A stretch of DNA of 64,000 nt from NCBI RefSeq assembly GCF_000321225.1, contig NW_004450397.1:2189439-2253438 (forward strand). Reading direction: 5' to 3'. Positions 37,091-46,935 of this stretch are shown here, piece after piece. Position 1 is the first letter of the stretch. The number at the start of each line of letters is the position of its first letter. The DNA comes from Odobenus rosmarus divergens (taxonomy: Eukaryota > Chordata > Mammalia > Carnivora > Odobenidae). A program made the position numbers and the translations under genes. The notes under the pieces are model-generated. The model was not told the origin of the DNA, searched no databases, and saw nothing but the letters and a program-made list of their open reading frames with translations.

Positions 37091-37768
37091 TTTTAAGTTA
37101 TAGTTTGTATCATTCATTTTCCAAAGGAATTTAGAGAACTAACAAATATAAGAAGATAATTTTTTGAGAAATAATTGGCGTGAAAGATAACCTAGAATAG
37201 GTAAACTATGATGAAGCCAGGAGTAAAGTTAATACATAAAATGCATGTAATCTACTTTAAACTTTTTGTATTAAAGTTTGGCTATATGGCCCTTCATTAA
37301 TTAATAAAAGCCAAAACATAATATTATTTTTGCTAAAGGAGGGCTTCAACTTTGTACCTAAGTGTTCTAACAATCAACAGGAAGAAGTAGACCTAATTAG
37401 CTATGTGATTTTCATTGTCAGTGAGAGAAATCACCTCAGGCTGTTCAGCAGTAGCAGGCTAAGACCTGAATGGCATTTCAACATTGGGTCCATATTGAAA
37501 GTATTTGATATTCTTATGTAATGTATAATCTAATGAATAGTAGCCTCAACAACAACCTTTCAATAATACAGATCTTCATAGTGTTGTGCTTTAACTTTAT
37601 TACAGGGCAGTGGCACAAAAACACAGGCAGCTCAGTAGAAACAATTTTACAGTGGCAAAGGGGAAGTGAAAAAAGTGATCAGACTTTTTTTTTTTGATTT
37701 ACATATACGGTTTATTTTTATTTTTTTTTTGAATGACATTTGAATGTCAGATCATTTTTCAGTATGAT
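37091..37768. other. Unassigned DNA with two poly(T) runs
   Basis: T-runs at about 37685-37695 and 37721-37730 lead into the L1 insertion. A small palindrome, TGACATT-tg-AATGTCA, sits at about 37735-37750. No gene. Confidence 0.4.
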
Positions 37769-38240
37769 TTTTTATTTTAATTTTTTATTGTTATGTTAAT
37801 CACCATACATTACATCATTAGTTTTTGATGTAGTGTTCCAGGATTCATTGTTTGTGCATAACATCCAGTGCTCCATGCAGAACGTGCCCTCTTTAATACC
37901 CATCACCAGGCTAACCCATCCCCCCACCCCCCTCCCCTCTAGAACCCTCAGTTTGTTTTTCAGAGTCCATAGTCTCTCATGGTTTGTCTCCTTCACTGAT
38001 TCCCCCCCCTTCATTTTTCCCTTCCTACTCTCTTCTTCTTCTTCTTTTTTCTTTTAACATATAATGTATTATTTGTTTCAGAGGTACAGGTCTGTGATTC
38101 AACAGTCTTGCACAATTCACAGCGCTCACCATAGCACATACCGTCTCCAATGTCTGTCACCCAGCCACCCCATCCCTCCCACTCCCCTCCACTCCAGCAA
38201 CCCTCACTTTGTTTCCTGAGATTAAGAATTCCTCATATCA
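37769..38240 (-). mobile_element. Young carnivore L1 3' end (antisense, 5'-truncated, about 470 bp)
   Basis: 'gttatgttaatcaccataca', 'agtttttgatgtagtgttcc', 'gtgctccatgcagaacgtgc' and 'gagattaagaattcctcata' are the reverse complement of the same 3' UTR seen in sense at 45500-45960. All of it is 3' UTR plus the last ORF2 bases. A target-site duplication is not clear. Confidence 0.92.
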
Positions 38241-38785
38241 TTTATATATAGACTTCCAACTCTCATAATTTAAGCCAAAAAAATGTAAATAATTTGAGGC
38301 ATATGTGTACTTCATATCCTTCGTATCTTTTGTATCTCTGGTAAATAGTGGACACTCAGGAGGAATTAGATAAGTTAATGAGCTTTAAAAAACTCAATAA
38401 TGAATTATAGCATAGAACTGTTTTGGGGAGACCCAAGCACTAGAGAAGAAATTGGGTTGTGGAAATTCCTTCAGTGTGTAAGCAGTTTGAATATAGAGAA
38501 GTTTGAATATAGAGAAGGTCTGCTGCACATGGCAAAAATATCATTTTTAATAAAGAGTGGCTTCCCTGTCCCATGGACCATGAGAAACCAGGGCCAGAAA
38601 TACACGAGGGGACTGCAAATGGAGAGCTCTTGCCTCTGGTGTTATGAGAAAGAGGCCTGGGTCCTGGTCTGAATGAAAATGAGGAATCTTCTGGAACTTT
38701 GTGTGAAAAGGGGCAATAGCTGGGTCTTCACATTTTAGGCCCAGAGAGATGGTAATCTGAAACTCTGCAAGGTGATAGGATTTAT
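38241..38785. other. Unassigned DNA with a 16-bp tandem duplication
   Basis: 'agtttgaatatagaga' occurs twice in tandem at 38484-38499 and 38500-38515. The 90-codon frame over it, 38400-38672, has no family resemblance. Confidence 0.45.
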
Positions 38786-38891
38786 GGGAAGTCTGCTTCT
38801 CCCTCTCCCTCCCTGTTTGTGTCCTCTGTCTTTCTCTGTCAAATAAATAATAAAATCTTAAAATAAATAAATTAAATTAATAAATAAATAG
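38786..38891 (+). mobile_element. CAN SINE 3' fragment (sense)
   Basis: 'gggaagtctgcttctccctc' leads into a CT body and 'gtcaaataaataataaaatc' with an A/T tail. The tRNA-derived head is missing, so it is a 5'-truncated copy. Confidence 0.8.
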
Positions 38892-38939
38892 GACTTTAGG
38901 GACTTTGGCATATTCCTAATTGTGTTTCATGCATTAATT

Positions 38940-39365
38940 TATTGATTCAATAGCTATGTATTGAGATTCCCTATGTGCTAGATCTGAAGCTGGCATTGGA
39001 GACATAGCAGTGAATTTAAAAAGTTCCTGCTCTCATATATGCTACATGCCATTGGCAGACAGAGAGACAATAAATAAGTTATGTGTAGTTTAATAAATGA
39101 TGATAAGTGCTATAGAGAAGAGTAATACAGTAAAGAGTAACAGAGAGGCAAAAAGTTAGGATGATATAGCATTTTAAGTGAGATTGTCAGAGATGCCCTC
39201 CATGATAAGGTGAAGTTGAAGAGAAGGTCTCTAACTGAAGTCATGGAGGAAGCCGTGGGAATATCCAGGGGAGATGGCCTCTTAGTGCCAGAGGAAGTGT
39301 GTGCAGATATCCTGAGGGAAAAATGCTTGGTGCGTTTGAGAAACACAGAGGGATGATGGATGGAG
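38940..39365 (-). repeat. L2 element (antisense)
   Basis: 'atgtattgagattccctatg', 'ggagacatagcagtgaattt', 'aagtgctatagagaagagta', 'tgccctccatgataaggtga' and 'tatcctgagggaaaaatgct' follow the reverse complement of the L2 3' region over about 400 bp. Confidence 0.75.
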
Positions 39366-41174
39366 TTGTCTAGTACAGTGTCTGGAGCATGTGACTAACT
39401 GTGAAATGAATAAATGAATCTCCTGTGTTTTGCAGAAATTGGGTCAAAAGAAAGAAAAGCAAAGAAAGTGTCAAATGTCAAAATTTTGAGATAGCTGAAA
39501 AAAAATAGATTTAATATTCTGAAAATAACTTTTTCCAGAAAAAGTCATAAGGTGTGCATAGAAACTTAATTTGAAAAAGGATGAGAACTATATTTTAGTA
39601 CGTATGGATATATATCAAGATATTATAATTACCTAGGTTATGTTTTTCAAGAATACTCCATTTTAATGTGTCACATGCATGCATATGAATGACAACTAGA
39701 GAATACTCAGAAGCATGTTGGATACAATAAGAGAATTAATAAAATAATTCCCAAGATTGAAATAGGTACTTAAAAGTTTAAGGGCATTCCTGGGCATCTC
39801 CGTCTTATTTTCAGGATCACACCATTATTCATGATCTCTGCATAAAGTTTCATAAACTAACCTACCAATTTCTGTCCTTTTGCATCTATAACTTAAACAA
39901 TAACATAAGTGCAAAGGATAAACAAAATAAAAAGAACTAGTAACATGCTAGAAGTTTTAGAATTCCAACATTTTTCTCTTCTCTATACCAAGATGTCTTA
40001 CTATACATAAACTTGTTCATATATATAACCCTAAATTATGTACGTTATTCCATTCTAGTAACACAGATCTATGTACAACTGAAATCTCTCTTTCCTTATT
40101 ACATACATCATTCATGCATTCACACAATATGTCTTATAAATACTGTATACCAGGCATAGGAGAGTCCACTTGCCAGCATCTTGCCATTCCTATGTAAAAG
40201 TGGAATATCCAATTGAAGTTTCTCAAGCAACTGACAAAGGTACACCTGCAGCTCCAAGGAATACACCCAACCAAGTAAGGGCAGTAGTTTGGCAGCCAGG
40301 CAGGGAAGGCCTGCTCTTTCCTGAACACTCAATATTGCCTCTCTGCTTTTGCTAGAATCTGTAATATCTGCACAGAATGCTGTCTTCTGAATTCACATTA
40401 CTTATGATTCTTGGTTGATTCTAGATTTCTACACAAAGAAGGATAGATCATTTGAGAACAAAGGGAATGGCACTTGGATGTGGGTACTGTTTACTTCAAA
40501 AAAGACCATTCTCTGTGTGGGCTGGGGTTTGCTTTACTCTGTCATAGTGCCCTCACTCACCAGCCGGATGCAGCCGGCAGCTCTGTATCAAAGGCTCAGA
40601 ATTTAGAATAACTTGGACGAAAGCAGTCTTAGCCCTTTTTGTTTCAACTTTTAACTTAAAGTTTGTGGGCCTCTCACAAACTGGGCACATTAAACATAAA
40701 TCAAATGTATCTTAATGTTTTTCAAGTAATCTAAATTCTAAGTTTGGAACTTTTCTGATATAATCATTTTATGGGCTCAGTGGAACCAAAATTTTTATCT
40801 TTTACCTATAAAAAGTATGAGAAAACATTTTAATGTAATTTGGTTATATGTTATTCTGCTACATAAAATAATACGTACCTATTCTATAGTAATTGAGAAT
40901 ATCGTGACTAATAGTCCTCTTACAAATTCAGATAATCCTGTTGAGCAGATAGACACAGCTATATGAAACTATAGTATAATGGCAGTAATTGAATTTCATT
41001 CTACTATTTATGGACATATGGATAAGCAATTCTACATAAAAACTGAACTGGAGATCATAAGAGAATCTTTTTAAAAACAGTATCAAGTTTGAATATTACC
41101 CAAAATTAAAAATGTGCTGTCATAAGAATTCTCTTGTTATGATTTTCAAAACAACACTTTAAGCTATATTGAGC
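39366..41174. other. Unassigned intronic DNA
   Basis: No gene or repeat family assigned. Overlapping frames on both strands at 40120-40355 are unsupported. Confidence 0.4.
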
Positions 41175-41290
41175 TTTATTTTTAAATAAAGACAATGAAT
41201 TTCAGAAATGTTAAGCGTTAATGTTAAGTGGCCTGTCCAAGGTCACGCGGGCTGTCCAGCAGAGCCAGAATGAGAAGCTAACCAAATGTA
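41175..41290 (-). repeat. MIR fragment
   Basis: 'aaagacaatgaatttcagaa', 'ttaagtggcctgtccaaggt' and 'cacgcgggctgtccagcaga' show the conserved MIR core (cccaaggtcacacagc) in antisense orientation. Confidence 0.7.
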
Positions 41291-41931
41291 AATTAGACTG
41301 ATTTAGTGTACTTGCTAACAACCTGGATATCTACTTTTTCTCTTTTTTGAGGATTTTGACTTCTCTTGTTTGTGTGGAGCTAAGGGAAACCCTGACTTCT
41401 GCATGACTTAGAGCACCTTTTGAATTTTGGTTCATCATTCTTTCTCTCTTTCTTGCTCCCTCGCAGTCCTCAAGTGACTTTATTTTCTTGTGAGCCAAAA
41501 GCATACAGTTTTACATATTTCAGACCATGTCTTTTGAAAAGCCAAAACATTTCAAAGAAATTCAGAAATTCATATTCTATATATTTTGGGTTTGGTTGAG
41601 TTCATACATCTGAGCAACAACCTCAATTTATTAAAAGCTTATGAGAATATTGTTTCTTGTTGATTAAATATCAGTTGATGGTACTCATAAATATGATTGC
41701 AAGTGCTTCATTCCAGTTGTAATTATTACTATTGTGATTTTTGTTTCTTTCGTCACAAAATTTAAAGCAAGAGAGAAGAATGTAAAACTCATCTGAATTT
41801 TCAGCCAGACAGAAATACATTACCATAGTTCTTATTCTAGAGCAAGACTTATATCCATAATAGCACGGTAGCCCATCAGAAGGACAGATTTGGGAAATAG
41901 GCAAGGTTAAATTATTTTTGATTTTTACGTT
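41291..41931. other. Unassigned intronic DNA
   Basis: Nothing assignable seen. Confidence 0.4.
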
Positions 41932-41946
41932 TGCTTGGATATTTTT

Positions 41947-42038
41947 TTAAGTAAGCTCTAGGCCCACTGTGGGGCTTGAACTCACAACCCCAAGATTAAG
42001 AATTTTAAGCTCTATGGACTGAGCCAGCCAGGCATTCC
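41947..42038 (-). mobile_element. Short CAN SINE (antisense)
   Basis: 'aagtaagctctaggcccact', 'gtggggcttgaactcacaac' and 'ctgagccagccaggcattcc' are the tRNA-derived half with the 3' half almost absent. A perfect 15-bp duplication, 'tgcttggatattttt', flanks it at 41932-41946 and 42039-42053, so it inserted in this short form. Confidence 0.92.
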
Positions 42039-42053
42039 TGCTTGGATATTTTT

Positions 42054-42460
42054 AGACAAATGTATTTTTAGGTCTTAAGTATTAAAAATTAAAATTTTGG
42101 ATGGCAAATATATGTACAAATAAACAACAGCTGCAAAGTAAAAGACAGTTTTAAATAACTGTCTATTAGTGACAGACTACCTGTCAGAGTAATTTCTTTT
42201 TAATTCTGCTAATCTGAAAAGTAAAATGGATATCCTTTTATAACTTTAATGAGAATTTCTTCACTCTATAATCCACCTTTCCTTCACCACCTTTAAGCTC
42301 TCCCTCTCCAGTGGTTGTTTCTTCCCTGCACTTAAAAATGTATTTCTCTCAGCATAAAAAGAAGCAAAAAAAAAAAAAAAGCAAGTAAGCAAACACTCAT
42401 TTTGATCTTGCCATTCCCTCTCTTGGAAATACTGAGTACCTTTCCTTATTCTTCTATGGC
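42054..42460. other. Unassigned intronic DNA
   Basis: A 14-A run at about 42367-42380 is the only notable structure. Confidence 0.4.
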
Positions 42461-42560
42461 ACAACTTCATTCATTCATTCATTCATTCATTCATATATTT
42501 GTTCATTCTGGAAGCATTTGCTGAGTACTTCAATTAGTCAATCCTAGTACTTTATGCCAT
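42461..42560 (-). repeat. (TTCA)n tract and L2 3' end (antisense)
   Basis: Seven TTCA/CATT units at 42466-42494 grow out of the L2 terminal repeat, followed by 'tttgctgagtacttcaatta', the antisense L2 end. Confidence 0.65.
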
Positions 42561-43380
42561 TGAAACAGAGAGAAGAAACAGTTCTCAATCAAAATCACAG
42601 GGAAAGAGTACAAATAAGCAATTCATTATATTCAGGGAGAGAAAAAGTTACAAGAGAACACATAGAAGGAACATGCAAAGCAGAAGGATGTGAAGAAACT
42701 GATGGAATTAAAATTTACTTGGAATTAATATTTTACCAAAAAGTCCTAGATGTTTCTGCTCATGTCATTAACACCCATTCATTTCTTAAACTAGCATTCA
42801 TGTCCACCGCTTAAAAGTCATTGCTTTTTTAAACATCTACCAATGACCTAAATAGAAAATCTAATGACTCATCCTCAACCACTCAACTCTTCAAAATCTT
42901 TCCTCTCTCAAGATCTAGATCAAAATCTCATTCCCCATTCACTGCTTTCAGCATTGAAACTGCATTCCTGGAGTATTTAGTTAATCCAAACATAAACAAT
43001 GCTGACCTGTTGTTTTGTATTGTACTATGTTTTTGAAATTACCTTAGCCGATGTCTAAAATTTCATCATTCTGAGGCTACATTATCCACAGAACCTAACA
43101 CATTGCCCCAAAACTAATACATACTAAAAAAAATTACTGATTTAGTGAATTAATCTAAAAGAATATAGAAGAATCAATTTAGAAAGTGTGCAACAGCAGT
43201 TTGTCTCATCAACTTGAATTACTAAACAATGCAAATAAGTATCTAATTGTATGGAGTCAAATAATATTCAAGCATTTAGTATGTCATTAGAAGCAAAAAC
43301 AACTCAGATATACACACACTCAAATTACTGATAGCATATAATCACTCATAAAAAATAATCATAAATTGACTTTTTAACAA
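42561..43380. other. Unassigned intronic DNA before exon B
   Basis: No repeat or gene assigned. The open frame at 42554-42814 shows no recognisable domain. Confidence 0.4.
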
Positions 43381-43407
43381 ATTGCCTTTTTATATTCTTG
43401 CAAATAG

Positions 43408-43593
43408 TGGCAACAAATTGGCTACCTCAAGCGGTGACACTACAGTTAAATTATGGGACCTGTCTAAAGGCAATTGCATTTTGACCTTTGAAGGACACAA
43501 CCATGCAGTATGGTCCTGCACGTGGCACTCCTGTGGTGATTTTGTGGCTTCTTCCTCACTGGATACAACTAGCAAAATCTGGGATGTTAATAG
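43408..43593 (+). CDS. SPAG16: SPAG16 internal coding exon B (WD40 repeat)
   Basis: This 186-bp exon follows exon A in SPAG16. Its first base completes the split Gly codon (GG+T), then it reads GNKLATSSGDTTVKLWDL. With exon A this rebuilds a full WD40 repeat: GH, about 26 residues, then WD with the structural Asp in SGDTTVKLWD. A second complete repeat follows, from EGHNHAVWSCTWHSCGDF to SSLDTTSKIWDV. There is no stop or frameshift. The acceptor is 'ttcttgcaaatag' at 43407 with only a modest pyrimidine tract. The donor is AG|gtaaga at 43594 and is strong. The exon ends in phase 2, so it too is symmetric (62 codons). WD40 blades in SPAG16 mediate assembly with other central-apparatus proteins such as SPAG6; that role is family knowledge. 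The next exon lies beyond the window. Confidence 0.95.
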
Positions 43594-43599
43594 GTAAGA

Positions 43600-44957
43600 A
43601 GTACTTTAAACATTTTTAACCCTCTACATTGATAAAAATACATGGGTAATGTTTCTTTTTCTCCATGCTACCAACAGGAAACATTAAAAAAAAACTTGTT
43701 TGTTGATAAAATTATAGAAAGCTACTGAAATAATCTCTGTGAAATCCATTTCTAACTCCGTTAATCATTGTTGATATAATGAGTTATTTCTAAATGTAAG
43801 TGTAAAGATCAAGCCTATATAATAGGATTAGAATTGTTTCATTGGAAAGCTGTTTGTTTTAAGCAGGAGAGAAACAAATACTTTGAAGAGTTAGAATTTT
43901 AGTTCTCCCTTCCACAGGATTGCTTTATTATCAACCAGCAATTTAATAGACATGAATATGACAGATATAATTACTTGCTTTATGCTTAATTTTGATATAA
44001 TATTTCCCAAATTAAATGCTTCCTGTCAATTCATAAATTACAAGAATTGATGTAATTTGATATATGCAAAGTCCTGTACAATACTGTATAGATATAGAAG
44101 TTTTTTTTATTTTAATTCAAGACAGAAAAACCTATTATTTTACAGTGTCAAATACCTCTCATCCATGTATTTATGTATGATTATTATATCCTGTTAAGTA
44201 TAAAAATAGGATACAAAAAGCTACTCTCAAATACCCTGACTGCTTCAGCTAACCAAAGAACTATAAATCAGTCAGACTTCTGATCACTTTAATTATTGAA
44301 ATAGTGCCCAGATTCCAAATATAAATGATAATGACTTCTAAAAGTTTAGGTAAACAATTGTCACCGAGCTATTGTAGTTTATTTTGTAGGAGAAAAATTG
44401 CCTCACTGTGAAGGTAAATACTATTGATTTGGGGTTACGGGTAAAACAGTCCCTTGAACAAACTCTACCCATTCTTTCTTGAATTCTGGGCAACATATTT
44501 AGGAGAGAGGGCAAGTAAGGTGCTGGCAAAAAGTCAACAGATTTTCTGGGAGGATTCATTGAAAGGGTATGCTCTGTCCTATGCATAAATTGGCATCCTC
44601 CTAAGTCCATGTACCGGTTATTAATGCTGTTTTTTTCTCAGCACCAAACTTACCCTCCTATACCTGTTTTTGTGATGCTGCAACGGGAACTTTGCAGACT
44701 ACATATTTGCTTTGTCAGCCGACTCTGTTAGGCTTTGGCAATAGGGGGTGCTTGTAGGAGACTGCAAGGCTGGGGGAGGAAGAGGGGATTTGCTTCTCCT
44801 TGTCTCCTTCCTATGGGCTTCTTCTGAACCTGTAGTTCCAGTGAGCATCACCCTAGCAACTTCACCTCATCAATAGCACTTCGTTCTTATCACAGCAGAT
44901 AAATCCAGTTTGCAGTTTTTCTGATGCTTGCATAAAAAGCTGCATCATGCTGTCATC
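43600..44957. other. Unassigned DNA; old repeat at about 44630-44957
   Basis: Nothing was assigned up to 44.6 kb. From about 44630 the G+C content rises ('gcaatagggggtgcttgtag', 'ctgcaaggctgggggaggaa'). It continues after the L1 insertion to about 46230, which suggests one ancient repeat of unknown family interrupted by the L1. Confidence 0.35.
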
Positions 44958-44972
44958 AAAGACATTAGCTCC

Positions 44973-45976
44973 CATCGCTAGGCATCAGGGAAATCCAAAT
45001 CAAAACCTCAGTGAGATACCACCTCACACCAGTCAGAATGGCTAAAATGAACAAGTCAGGAAATGACAGATGTTGGCGGGGATGCGGAGAAAGGGGAACC
45101 CTCCTACACTGTTGGTGGGAATGCAAGCTGGTGCAACCCCTCTGGAAAACAGTATGGAGGTTCCTCAAACAGTTGAAAATAGAGCTACCATACGATCCAG
45201 CAATTGCTCTACTGGGTATTTACCACAAAGATACAAATGTAGGGATCCGAAGGGGTACGTGCACCCCAATGTTTATAGCAGCAATGTCCACAATAGCCAA
45301 ACTGTGGAAAGAGCCAAGATGTCCACTGACAGATAAATGGATAAAGAAGGTGTGGTATATATACACAATGGAATATTATGCAGCCATCAAAAGGAATGAG
45401 ATCTTGCCATTTGCAACGACGTGGATGGAACTGGAGGGTGTTATGCTGAGTGAAATAAGTCAGTCAGAGAAAGACATGTATCATATGACCTCACTGATAT
45501 GAGGAATTCTTAATCTCAGGAAACAAACTGAGGGTTGCTGGAGTGGTGGGGGGTGGGAGGGATTGGGTGGCTGGGTGATAGACATTGGGGAGGGTATGTG
45601 CTATGGTGAGCACTGTGAATTGTACAAGACTGAGGAATCACGGATCTGTACTTCTGAAACAAATAATGCAATATATGTTAAGAAAAAAAAAAAGAAGAAG
45701 AAGAAGAAGATAGCAGGAGGGGAAGAATGAAGGGGAGTAAGTCAGAGGGGGAGACGAACCATTAGAGACGATGGACTCTGAAAAACAAACTGAGGGTTCT
45801 AGAGGGGAGGGGGGTGGGGGGATGGGTTAGCCTGGTGATGGGTATTAAAGAGGGCACATTCCGCGTGGAGCACTGGGTGTTATGCACAAACAATGAATCA
45901 TGGAACACTACATCAAAAACTAATGATGTAATGTATGGTGATTAACAAACAATAAAAAATTATTTAAAAAAAATAA
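44973..45976 (+). mobile_element. Young carnivore LINE-1, 5'-truncated (about 1.0 kb)
   Basis: It carries the last part of ORF2 and the full 3' UTR with poly(A). A 163-codon frame at 45011-45502 encodes the ORF2p C-terminal region: [37 protein letters not shown] (the Cys-rich zinc-knuckle-like motif), then [20 protein letters not shown]. It ends in frame near the natural ORF2 stop. The 3' UTR contains a G-rich run and a (GAA)n stretch (about 45693-45709). 'aaagacattagctcc' (44958-44972) and 'aaagacattatctcc' (45977-45991) are the target-site duplication. It lacks endonuclease and RT and cannot act alone. Confidence 0.96.
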
Positions 45977-45991
45977 AAAGACATTATCTCC

Positions 45992-46600
45992 AGCAAAGAG
46001 GCACCACCTTCTCAGAGGTCTGTGTTCCCATCTCAGCATGGCTCCTTTTCTGAGCTGAGGAACACCAATGCCAGTAGACAAGTGCCCCCTCCTCAGAGGA
46101 CTAAGTTTCAGTTCTACAGGCACCCCTCTTCAAGTTTCTAGGTTTCAACAATCCACTCTATTTCCTTTATTCACTAAGTCGTACCGAAAGTAGCTCTTCC
46201 CTGCAGTGGCAGTTCTCTTTTTCTCTATTTAGTCATCCAACAACTTTATACATAGGTAACAATCCCATATATTAAATTCTTACTGTTAAAATGATAGGTA
46301 CAGGTTTTGTCTCCTGACTTGACAGATTCAGGACATTAATGAATAAATAACATAACCCACCTGAGTTATACAGATTCAGTTAAATAATGTTTGGCATATT
46401 CTGCATGGGAAAAGATGGCTCCTAATAATATAACTTAGATCTCTTTCTATCTAGTGACAATTTAAGATGTGTTTTAATTCTCAAATGTATACCATTTGCT
46501 TATCTGGAGTAATTAATCATATGCAATTCTTAATTTTATTATGTTTCTATATTATGTGATCAGATTTAATAAATATTTATTATAATAGTATACTGGAATT
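45992..46600. other. Continuation of the interrupted old repeat, then unassigned DNA
   Basis: 'gcaaagaggcaccaccttct' and following sequence continue the G+C-richer segment left of the L1. After about 46230 the DNA is ordinary A+T-rich intron. Confidence 0.35.
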
Positions 46601-46603
46601 CAA

Positions 46604-46935
46604 AAAACACTTTATTGAGGTATGATTGACATACAAAAGGTTGTACATATTTAATGTATACAATTTGATGAGTTTGGTAATAATAATACCCATGAATAAG
46701 TATACACCATCGCCAATCTATGACATAAACATATCATCACCTCCAAAAGCTTTTTCCTGTCTTCTTGTGTTACTATAACTATTATTATTATTGTTATTAT
46801 TGACAAGAACTCTTATATAAAATCTAGCAAAATTTTAACTATACAATACAGTGTTGTTAACTATATGTACTGTGTTACACAGTAGATCTGCAAGACTTAT
46901 TCATTTTCTATAATTGAAGTTTTAACACCAGGGTC
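46604..46935 (-). mobile_element. L1M-type 3' UTR (antisense)
   Basis: 'cactttattgaggtatgatt', 'gtatacaatttgatgagttt', 'atacaatacagtgttgttaa' and 'agtagatctgcaagacttat' match the same part of L1 as 3972-4290, but with normal old-repeat divergence. It is a useful contrast with the near-identical 507/4106 pair. Confidence 0.78.

Larger units (their letters stand above)
3889..43407 (+). other. SPAG16: SPAG16 intron between exons A and B (39,519 bp)
   Basis: The intron begins gtcagt and ends aatag, and it joins two phase-2 boundaries. Very long introns are usual for SPAG16, which spans roughly a megabase in human. About a third of it is made of recognisable L1, L2, MIR, CAN SINE and MaLR LTR pieces, listed separately. 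No additional SPAG16-like exon or other gene was seen inside it. Confidence 0.9.

Noticed and set aside
37735..37752. Short palindrome TGACATT-tg-AATGTCA as a regulatory site or hairpin terminator
   Set aside because: Arms of seven bases occur often by chance in A+T-rich DNA; no supporting context.
37833..38057. Plus-strand and minus-strand frames at 37.8-38.1 kb
   Set aside because: They lie in the antisense L1 3' UTR, which is noncoding.
45011..45502. 163-codon open frame, the longest in the window
   Set aside because: It is the C-terminal part of LINE-1 ORF2p in a 5'-truncated insertion with target-site duplications, not a host gene.
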